DNA from: Echinostoma caproni
Lineage: Eukaryota > Platyhelminthes > Trematoda > Plagiorchiida > Echinostomatidae
Assembly: GCA_900618425.1 (NCBI GenBank)
Contig: UZAN01043956.1
Span: forward strand, 1-38,648
DNA: 38,648 bases
Direction: 5' to 3'
Positions within the stretch are counted from its first letter, which is position 1, and each line of letters opens with the position of its first letter. The notes beneath the pieces are model-generated. The model did no database searches. It was not told the origin of the DNA and saw only the letters and a program-made list of their open reading frames with translations. The translations under genes and the position numbers were made by a program. This document shows positions 1-8,793 of this stretch, piece after piece.

Positions 1-161
1 CATTATCCGCTTATGACGAGACTAGATTAGATATCGATGCACATGTGTTCGCAGCAGATTGTAGCACAAAGCTTGATGACCTCAATGACGAAATCTCAAG
101 CAAAAAGTATTTGATTCACCAACGTATTTGGGAATGGCACCAGACTGTACGTACCAAGTGA
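1..161 (+). CDS. Partial coding exon, C-terminal end of an unrecognised protein
   Basis: The frame beginning at base 3 is open from the window edge to a TGA at 159-161, giving 52 residues. The other two forward frames both stop within the first 30 bases, so the openness is frame-specific. The translation is rich in Asp, Glu and Lys with regularly spaced hydrophobic residues (segments such as KLDDLNDEISSKKYLIHQ and EWHQTVRTK), like a soluble amphipathic helix or coiled-coil end. No family was recognised. The exon's start lies left of the window. It may be the last exon, ending in VRTK. Alternatively, a donor-like GTACGT directly after codon 47 (145-150) could splice it onward in phase 0, for example to the phase-0 candidate exon at 2237. 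No AATAAA was noticed in the next kilobase, which mildly favours continuation. Confidence 0.55.
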   Translation, partial: LSAYDETRLDIDAHVFAADCSTKLDDLNDEISSKKYLIHQRIWEWHQTVRTK

Positions 162-908
162 CCCTGAGGAGCACTGTGTGTTTCGTTTAACCCATAAAAG
201 GTCATCAACCAGTTATGTATGTGCGTTGTGTATTGATGTTTCCCGCCTATTCTGATTAGACGTAAAATACATAACTCCCGACATTCCTGTGCAGTTTCAG
301 TTCATTGTTCTATGTATACCAAAAAAAACTAATTTTAGTGATCTGTCGTGTACTGCTTGCATTTTATTGATCTGTTTTGTAATTGAAAACTGATTGAACA
401 CGAATTCATTTAACTCAGCAAAGAGTATCGACTTGCTTGTAATTCTTGTGAATAGGAGTTCTACAACAGTCTAGTTTAGAGCCAAAGTAATTTATCTCTA
501 GGAATGAGAATACCAAGCATTTATATTGGAATGAATCATCATCTCAATGAACTTTCAATCACCCGGCAGAATTTGAGTCCACGTGGTAGTTTGTAACACG
601 TGATCGATTTAGGTTAAAATTTACTTAAACTTACGGATGTCACAGCCCGTGATTCGCGTCGAGAAAAACGTGGAACATGTGAACAATGTACTACAGCTAG
701 GTGAATAGTAAAATATGACATCTACGACCCCCGCATTGACTTGGTTCACCCAATTTCTGTAACCGCTCCTCGTTGGGGGCACAGTGGATATCAATCCGGT
801 GTTCGTAGTGGACGGTTCCTGATAGCAGTGTTCTGTTTGTCAGAACGCCTTTAATCGAACTAATGAAGTGTCTCATGATGATCTTACTTAAAGTATCGAA
901 ATGTAGCC
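162..908. other. Non-coding stretch, 3' UTR or intergenic/intronic
   Basis: No clear gene is visible. A GC-balanced stretch at about 694-852 is open on the + strand for some 50 codons but lacks convincing splice sites. On the - strand a GTAAGT donor (complement at 613-618) follows a short stretch open in two frames up to an acceptor near 667. Neither is strong enough to call. Confidence 0.3.
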
Positions 909-1031
909 TTATTTATCACCAAATGGGCGTAACCGAAAAATGTCACCAAATCTGACCCGATTGTCCGTGGGCGCATTATGGTCAATCAGAATGGCCCGTG
1001 AAGGAAAAAATCTGGTCAATTGCGCATATAC
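909..1031 (-). CDS. Candidate last exon, minus strand, unrecognised protein
   Basis: Read on the - strand, a strong acceptor (CCAGTTTTTCAG, complement starting at 1032) is followed directly by 40 open codons and a TAA (complement 909-911). The exon would start in phase 0 with VYAQLTRFF and end in RLRPFGDK. The translation is mixed hydrophobic and basic; no domain was recognised. The upstream candidate exon at 1151-1306 ends at a GTGAGT donor in the same phase, so the two could join across a 119-base intron. A second reading (phase 1) stops after about 17 codons, so the frame is preferred but not proven. No AATAAA lies close downstream on this strand; the nearest noticed is several hundred bases away. 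This could be a chance pairing. Confidence 0.3.
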   Translation of the reverse strand, partial: VYAQLTRFFPSRAILIDHNAPTDNRVRFGDIFRLRPFGDK

Positions 1032-1150
1032 CTGAAAAACTGGTCTCATTTCGTACCATTCAACGCTCTCATCAACACCGAATATTGATCGAATACATGC
1101 ACTAGGCGGAACCAACTATTAGTACGTGCTATTCGAAATGTTTTACTCAC

Positions 1151-1306
1151 CATAGTTTGGATTATTATCAACGGCAACAATCGGTACCAACAGTTGTGGT
1201 TATTGACGTGATCGTGGAACACGTAATTACCATGAACCAGTGCGGTGCAAACAGGAAAAGGGTAACACCCGTAAAGATCACCAATTAAAAAATATTTCCA
1301 TTTTTT
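1151..1306 (-). CDS. Candidate internal exon, minus strand, upstream partner of 909-1031
   Basis: On the - strand this stretch is open for 52 codons and ends exactly at a consensus donor GTGAGT (complement 1145-1150). It is in phase 0, matching the phase-0 acceptor at 1032. The translation begins KKWKYFLIGDLYG and ends LPLIIIQTM, with a His/Asn-rich middle (FHDHVNNHN). The 5' boundary is the only AG after the preceding in-frame stop and has a weak pyrimidine tract, so the start is uncertain. A competing shorter phase-1 frame also reaches the donor. No family was recognised. The evidence is a strong donor, agreeing phases, and a compact intron closed by a T-rich acceptor; expression data would be needed to raise confidence. 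Confidence 0.25.
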
Positions 1307-1309
1307 CTA

Positions 1310-1900
1310 TGAATTCGACCGACAAGTTGAGCGGAGAGAGTAAGAAATCGTTTCAGGAAGATGGATTTGCCATATCTGTTGCAATTGTTTTTTTTACAAC
1401 GAAATCAAGTCACGTTTGAGGGAAGCAATCAATTTGGTCGGCTATACTGGAAAGGGAGGGAGATTTTAGCAATAAGCCAACAGGATACAGGAGTCTGGGA
1501 GAAGCTTTTGATTTAACACATTTTTAACCATTGTTAATCGCAGCTATTTTTATTGACTCGATCGACTGGTCAGCGTTACCAGACTCTAAAATACTTAGTG
1601 CTTACTCAGCTCTAATTATTCATAATCTTTGTTTGACCCAAGCCCATTGAAAGACATAGGGGTGAGTTGACCGCACCGTGGGATTCGCTCTTTGGGGGTT
1701 CAGCAAGAATGCGTTCCATTTTTGATGATAGTGCGCCTAATGGTAGACAACGTACACTGGAGAGTCGATTAGTCTATGTTGGGACTCATCATTAGTGCAT
1801 ACCTTTTGTTTTTCCGTCAGGACTCGAATCAAATTTTCCAGTCTGCCGCTGAATCCCATACTCCTGCAGTACATGATCCATAACCATATGCAGTGCGTGG

Positions 1901-1901
<1 letters not shown>
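1310..1901. other. Non-coding, nothing recognised
   Basis: AT-rich sequence with short T and A runs. A donor-like GTGAGT occurs near 1662 but every frame behind it closes quickly. No gene, RNA or repeat was recognised. Confidence 0.4.

Positions 1902-1964
<63 letters not shown>
1902..1964 (+). repeat. Perfect (TCAA)n microsatellite
   Basis: A run of 63 bases of uninterrupted TCAA units, nearly 16 copies, without a single mismatch. In one frame it translates as repeating SINQ, so the open frame crossing it is not evidence for a gene. A perfect array this long is usually length-polymorphic. Confidence 0.97.
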
Positions 1965-2236
1965 GTGTATCGGGTAGTTTAAAAAGGAAGGATCATTTAC
2001 CTCAAAAGAATGCACGGACCTCATGCTGTCGGTTCTACTTAGCTGTACGGAATACATAAGCTGCTGACGAAATATGTTGATAAATGAAACAGCTGTTGAA
2101 TATCACAGTATCAGAACTTCTCTGTTTTGATGTTCGGAGGTAAGAAATAACTACTTTTTACCTAAGATTTAACAATCACTTTTATTTCTTTGTTTGTTGT
2201 ACTTTTGTATAATCTCATGCACTAATCATGATTAAG

Positions 2237-2431
2237 CGCCATAAGGACAATGGGCGAGAACTTCTGACGAATTGGTCGGCACTGGAAGTCAAGGTCAACG
2301 TTCTATCACTCAAGAGGTCATGGCCTCGTAACTCCACCACGCTTTCTAACTTTCACACCTATTGGCGCTTACCAACCACTGAAAAAATTGACTACCCGAT
2401 CGTTTATTCAACAAATGGAAGGAGAAAATAA
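2237..2431 (+). CDS. Candidate last exon with poly(A) signal, unrecognised protein
   Basis: A T-rich tract with an ACTAAT branch-like motif leads to an AG at 2235-2236. From 2237 the frame is open for 64 codons to a TAA at 2429-2431, while the other two forward frames stop early. AATAAA follows at 2451-2456, only 20 bases past the stop. An alternative acceptor nine bases later (2244-2245) keeps the same phase 0. The translation contains RHKDNGRELLTNWSALEVKV and ends IVYSTNGRRK; it has plausible charged and hydrophobic balance but no recognised family. Phase 0 would fit a splice from position 144 (candidate donor GTACGT at 145). A small upstream open piece ending at a GTAAGA donor (2139/2140) does not match in phase, so it is not its partner. 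Confidence 0.28.
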   Translation, partial: RHKDNGRELLTNWSALEVKVNVLSLKRSWPRNSTTLSNFHTYWRLPTTEKIDYPIVYSTNGRRK

Positions 2432-2450
2432 GTTTATTTTTTCATTATTA

Positions 2451-2456
2451 AATAAA
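2451..2456 (+). terminator. AATAAA poly(A) signal
   Basis: Canonical hexamer 20 bases after the TAA of the candidate exon 2237-2431. The hexamer is common by chance in AT-rich DNA, so only its position after a stop gives it weight. Confidence 0.25.
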
Positions 2457-4694
2457 CTGTATGAATAGAATTCTGCTTGGTGCAGGAGGTCTATGTGGAT
2501 TGGTAGAAGCCATGAGCGCAGGTTACAAGTTATCCGTCGTGTCTATTTAATACAAAAATAAAACCACCACGATATTGGGTAAATATTTTTGCGGTGCGGT
2601 GTATTCTCCTCTCAAATGACCGATTTCGGTTTATTTAAAGAAAAAGTTTATCTACAGTGCACAGAACATAAATAGAAAAGTATGCGTAGGTTTGGAATAA
2701 TTTGTGCAACTAGGCCCAAACCCCTCTCAGATCACAGAACAAATTAACCTGTCACGTGTTGCTTTGTGCGTTTTGTGCATGGTTCCATAACAGTGGTACA
2801 CATGATGTATCACACGCACGCACACACCTGCTAACGGTTCAGTGGAAGGGAAACAATGAGGATTAAAAATAAAGAAATATCTCAATCATTTAAAAGACGT
2901 GGTTCAAAATTATCCTAAATAGTCTAATGCAAGAAGTTCAGGTTTGTCTAGATTTCGGCACAATTCTACTGGGCTTGATGACTACCAAATGGAGCTGACG
3001 AACTTTAGCCAAATAAGCCGGTAGAACGACCGAAGTATTTGGTGATGTGGATGCGTTTTCAACTGCGATGGAAAGTTGCATGTGAAGGCTGTTGCATCCT
3101 TTTTGGGCAGTGTGTACTTCGTTCGTGTCTCTGCCGTGACAAAACCGCGAATTTTCGAGTTTTGAGTAATCATTTTGAGCTAAACGGCAGATTCAGAACA
3201 CTTTGATCTCACAGCTACATGAAATAAACAGTTTCTATTATCCATGTAGGTTCACATGGCGATTTCGTGTTTTGACTCAAGTCACGTTTTCTAATAATAC
3301 AACGATTTTCGTCTCATTCCCCCTGTGCGACCAATGCTTTTGATGAATCCTGAAATAGAATGAAAATACAGTTTACCAAATACCGGTAATAAGGTGGATG
3401 CACGCTGTAAGCAACGGTTTTGCGTTAGATTGGCAGGTCAAGTACTTTCGGTTGGTGTCTACTTTCTCGCTGAGCTTGACAATCCGATTTTATCACCTCT
3501 CGATTTGATGATTCCAATATATTGTACTAATACCATAAAAATCTTATCCTCGGTAGTTGTTGAATCCTTTGATAACCTGATCATCAAGCTCCGCGATAAA
3601 GTGTACACCGAACAACACAACCTGAGCGACAAAACTGACAATCAACATCGGTACCTTCGTTCAAACTTACCACCATCCAAATGAGTTCTCCCACCGACTA
3701 AACAATGTTGGTAGCTCGATATCTCAATTCTATGTATGCCAATTTACGCTAAAATTGACGATTAGAAGGTTTCACCTGATCAGTATCTACCACGCACACA
3801 CACACTGGCTCAAGGTCTCACTCATGCGCAGTAGAACTAACTGCACTATAGCACCGTATACAAGAACTATCAGCTTCAATAAAAGTATCTTTTTGACGCC
3901 AAAGAATCTACATCCAGTCATTAACTAGAACAAAGTGCAATTTCTCACTTTAATGTGGGAAGTATTACAATGTGATGGTCAAAGATAAACGGACAGTTCT
4001 TCGAACAACTGGATTGTTCACCGCTCCAGTAGATTATTTGGAGTCTGCATGCCAGCACCATAAACTGGTTTGCTAAATGGTTAATCAATATGCGTTTGTA
4101 AAGCCGATAAGTTGGAGAGCTGAAAATGAGTTTGTTTTTCGTTTTGATTCGCACGTTGCTGTCTAAGTTATTTACAGCAATTAGAGACAAAGAAAGAACT
4201 AATTGTGTGCATTCACTGGAGCTTCTCACAACAATAGAAAGACTAGCAATGTAGCGAGAGAGAGATGGAGAGAGTAATTAATCATATAGGACAACTGAAA
4301 ATGGGAGAATTACGTGAACTGCTCCAAAACGCAAATCTACTGTATGATACTGAACGACCCTTGAAGCCCATTGTGCGTCTTATTGGCAAGCTAAAATTGG
4401 TAGTATAATGCGTTATAAAAAATAATAGACCAAGACTAACTGCGTTATTAATTGAGTGAGTGTACTATGTGATAACAGTAATTCCTGTATAATTCGTAAT
4501 ACAAAATTTGAATGTAAATAAAAAAGACACGAGACATCTGTTTGTTCCCATTGGAGGGGACAAAGCAGTACACGAGTTCAATCGCGATTTAAGCTTTTAC
4601 CGTCCATATTCTTTAAAGAATTGTCTCAAAAATGCTTCAAATTGTGAATTCATTCGTGAATCAATGCGGAGGATAAAATTTTATGCACCCATGC
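2457..4694. other. Non-coding, simple-sequence traces only
   Basis: Contains short CA-rich runs (near 2815 and 3788) and a GA-rich run at about 4254-4275. Frames of up to 96 codons (for example 3394-3684 on +) have no convincing splice sites, poly(A) signal or recognisable composition and are treated as chance. Confidence 0.4.
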
Positions 4695-4874
<180 letters not shown>

Positions 4875-5632
4875 TTAATTTGTTTATCTACCCAGTTATC
4901 GAATCATTATTTATTTATGTATTCAAATTACTTTTGGTGATGTGTGTGTGGTGTTTACAGAAAAAGCTGAATATCATACATTGTCGATTGCACACAATCT
5001 TTATAGTTCATACGCAGTTCAGAGGGCATATTTTAAATCATTTTTTGTTCCATTTGGTAGCACTAGAGAAATCGGTTTCTCTGTGAAAGATAACGTTTTC
5101 TAATTGATCAGTAAGCAGCCTTATTGAGTTGAATGATCCAAGTCTTAAATCGAAACCTTTATCCTGATTTTGCCATAAGCAATGACGGTACTTATGACAT
5201 TGTATTTTCGAACTTTTGCGAGTGTGACAATGAAATTTCAGCTAACACCAGAAATCCTCAGTGAACTGGGATGCAGGGATAAAAAGCAGAGAGAGAGAGA
5301 CAGTAATGCGGTTCACAAATGTTTACGCACCGCTTCACAGTGACCATTGCATGGACAAAGGAAAACACTGGTAACTTTCCCTATTGAAAGGGAACAACGC
5401 GGAAAAAACAAAAATATTTGCACTTGAAGTCATACTTTGATAGATGAATAAGACTGTGGAAAATTTCCCCAGTGAAACTGTCACAGCTTTTGACATGCAC
5501 ATTGCCTAACGTGTTTAATCATTCAATAAATGAGACTGAGAATACATCACTAATTAAAGTTAAATCTTGAGATGACACATTCAAGCCCTACTTCACCGAA
5601 TTTAGGTATGTCTTTTCAGTGAATCTTTTCAG
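4875..5632. other. Non-coding, GA-rich run
   Basis: AT-rich sequence with a short GAGAGAGAGA run at about 5288-5301. It ends in two successive copies of TCTTTTCAG (acceptor-like) just before 5633. No gene was recognised. Confidence 0.4.
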
Positions 5633-6168
5633 ATTGATTGCACTGCTGTTTGGCACAAGAAATGTGGTGCGGTCTAGCTAGTCATACAAACAGGGTAAGG
5701 GTAATCACATGAGTGAGGAAGGAGCAAGCCAGTTTGCAGAATCACTGCACCGTTGATCGCAGTCGAAAATGAAGTCACCCAATCCACCGGGTCAGCGCAT
5801 ACGAATATGTTGGACTGTGACGACTGAAAACGGGAGAACGGATTTGCCAAATGGCGAAAAATCACTGACAAACTGAATCAACTTCTGCTAGAAGGAGGTG
5901 GTTTAGAGTCCAGATAAAAGGCGGTTCTGATGGACTATCTGCTCTTTCAAACGGTCATCATGAGACGAAGAATCCTGTGAAATAACGATGGCAGGCCATA
6001 ATAACTTCCGCTTATAAGCTACACCGGGGAATTATCATTCTTTCTTCGGCCAATCTGCCCGCCGGATCTGAATCTCACAAAAGTTATTCGTGACTTCATG
6101 GGTAGACGATTAACACTAAGCTACGAGGAGCTGCGAGGAGATAATGGGAAGCAGTGCCCCCAATGACT
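5633..6168 (+). pseudogene. Coding-like patch with stops and frame changes, possible relic
   Basis: Purine-rich, GC-balanced sequence in which several + strand pieces read like protein but are separated by stops or frame changes. After an acceptor-like TCTTTTCAG, IDCTAVWHKKCGAV is followed by a stop. A second frame holds MSEEGASQFAESLHR, a stop, then TVTTENGRTDLPNGEKSLTN. A third holds RRWFRVQIKGGSDGL. The last runs DLNLTKVIRDFMGRRLTLSY and ends with TGA at about 6168. No single frame spans the patch. It may be a decayed gene or transposon, a set of tiny exons, or chance. The C-x4-H-x2-C spacing in the first piece is noted under findings. Confidence 0.15.
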
Positions 6169-8725
6169 ACCGCCAGGAAAGGATTGCAAATATTAGCTTC
6201 AGACTTGGTGAGGTTATTAAACACAGATAGAGTAGTACAACTTTTTATCGCGTGATTTTATTCAGCCCGACCACCTGCCGAGAATGTTTGGGAGTTGCCG
6301 CTTTGTGCAAAGCTATGATGAGCACGCCGTTTATTTTAGGCTTATATTTTGATTAGGACTAGATCAGCAACTTCGGTCGAGTCCTAACTCAGGCATGAAT
6401 CACACTTACGCTTTTAACAATATAATCATAAAATTGATAGCCTTGTTTTATTTGCCAAAGCAAATCTTTTAAACTACTAACACGCCGGGTTTCGATGGAA
6501 TTTCACTTAAACCCAACAATGAAGACAGCTTACATGTAAATTGATAGACTGCATATGCTTGAGTAAGTTGGGTCGCTTATGCGAACGTGAAAAGATCAGT
6601 GCAGTCAATGCGCTATTCAAAATAGTAGGAGGCGTTCATGTGTGAGTTCTAATCTCAACGAGGCAACTGGACTTTTCATAATACAAACGAAGAGAATTGA
6701 CAATAAAAAACGAATATAAAAATCTGCGTCTCACAGATATCGTGACTTCTGCAAGAGCACTGAAACTATACGTGTGTATTCTTGCACAAAATTGCGTGCT
6801 GGACAGTACGAGGCTTGTAAACAATGGTCACTTATGATGGACACCAACCCAAGCCTAGGAGTATTGAACCCAATAAGGCCAAACAACCTATAGGGATGGT
6901 ACTGAGCCAGGCTACAGATAAGCTTCCTATCGTCTACTTCAGACCACCTGTCGAGGGCACGTCCGGAATAAAGTGCAATCGGATAGAATCCATTTGAGAG
7001 AATGACAAATTGTGAACACAAAATGTGGCGACCGAATTGTCTTTTAAAGATTCGCATTCGTGTCAATACAATAAAATAAATAACTCATCAAAACGAAACT
7101 TAGTTACAGAGGAGAAATGGTACATATCAAAGTTTATCGGGGCTAATTGCATCCAGCGAATGAATCTGAGAAACACATTGAACCCACAGTTGTTTTTTCA
7201 ATTATCCGATTACCGAAATTACTCGGAATGTGGAATGTGTGAAAACGTAAGCACGTGAACAGGTCATTTTTGAGCACATAAATTTGTGTAATAACTGCAG
7301 TACCATACTTCAAAACACACTGTCATATCGCATTCAAGCATATCGTTGTTGTAATCGGAGTCGTATTCGATAGTTTGTTGATAGCCTCTTGGTGTACCAG
7401 TTTAAGATCACTAAAACGGAAAAAGGAGTGAAGCATTGGAGCAATAGTGGACGGTTAAATCAGCGTAACATCGAGGTCCTCCACTTTAACGGAACATTCC
7501 AATCGGCCTAACTAGCGACCATAAAGCATCCCAATATCTTCTTTGGTATTGTTACTACATAAAATGCGGTTCACAGATCCGTGATTCTAGTAACTAGTTT
7601 GATGAAATTAAATCATTGTTTCTCATATGTCCTAGGCACTTAGGCTAACCATTTTAGCATGGAGTTCACTGACTTGGTAGTCAAATCGTATGTGTCGGTT
7701 CTCCATAGTTTGTGCAGCACTCAGGCCTCTAACGAACTGTCTCAAGTTAATTGACTTGTTTTGGTATTCAACGCAGAGAAGACGTTTCCAATCACAAATC
7801 CGGCCTATTGAGATGAAGCTCATTGACTCCGATTTTAGAACTTGCCGAACCGGAAACGGTATAATTGCGGGGAAACAACATATAACGAGGTTCACAAAAC
7901 TTCGATCGTAAACTTCGCTTGAGATATCATTGAGCATTATCTTGGATAACTATGGTTATTCCGAATGTTCTCTGAGCTCGTTAGTTTACGAAAATCTGCT
8001 TGGTCGGTGCAAAAAGGGCCACGTACGCTAACCCAGAGACAAGGAGCACAGTACTTAATTTTCATCCAAATCATCAAGGCTAACGGATATTTACCTTTGT
8101 GCAATCGATTAAATGCGCTAATACGTCTGATTTATGCACCTTTCCAATATAATATCGCTCTGCTTCACTTGTGTACCCAATACCTCTGGCATGGTGATAT
8201 CACAAAGCGCTCACTCAACGAACCATTCACCTCACGGTCGACCTTTGAAAGTCACATCAGGCTTCTTGGGATAGATTTCTACTTCTTTCGTGTCGCAAGA
8301 TTTTACACGAGCAGCATTTAGCCAGGTAATATTTCAATTCACTTCAGATTAATATATTATTTGTGGGTGTTTTTACTTTGCACCGCGTGAGAAAGATGTA
8401 CTATTTGGAGTATTTATATTGACCAGAATAGATATCTACATCGAACAAAAACAATTTATCAGAAAGAATGAACTCTATATTGATCTGTGCCAAATTTTGA
8501 ATTGTATCTTTCGTAATACTTTAAGTTTCAGTATGACCCTCAAGGCTGCGCCAATTCAAATAGTGAAAGAAGAGAAACAGAAACATTGTAGTGGAAGATA
8601 TAACTAAGAGTAGATGCTCTTTACCCATAACTGTTGATATGAAGTCTGAAATTAAAACTGAAATTTATTTCCCAATTGACAGTGATAGCTCACAAGTTTG
8701 ATCACAAGCCGTATATCAGTTTCCA
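6169..8725. other. Non-coding, several chance-length open frames
   Basis: Holds open frames on both strands at 6731-7066 (-), 7632-7937 (-) and 7965-8321 (+). None has supporting splice sites, a poly(A) signal or recognisable domains. A GC-balanced spot at 6824-6997 is open on both strands (see rejected items). Confidence 0.35.
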
Positions 8726-8793
8726 CATGCTCTCTGCAGTGCACGGGGTAAAATATGTAAAGAGTTGAATTTACCCGTCCACTGCAAAGCATG
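8726..8793. repeat. Imperfect inverted repeat (hairpin)
   Basis: The left arm 8726-8752 (CATGCT...GCAGTG...GGGTAAA) and right arm 8770-8793 (TTTACCCGTCCACTGC...AGCATG) are near reverse complements over about 24 bases, with small mismatches and a short extra stretch in the left arm. They surround a 17-base spacer. It could fold as a hairpin or be a fragment of an inverted-repeat element. No flanking duplication was identified. Confidence 0.6.

Noticed and set aside
1795..1977. 60-codon + frame over the TCAA array
   Set aside because: Its second half is pure microsatellite translation (SINQ repeats) and it begins at a GTG.
6824..6997. 57-codon ATG frame on +, Pro/Lys/Gln-rich
   Set aside because: Protein-like by eye, but the opposite strand is also open over the same bases and no splice or poly(A) signal supports it.
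7965..8321. 118-codon + frame
   Set aside because: No recognisable domain, splice support or poly(A) signal; length is within what chance gives in this window.
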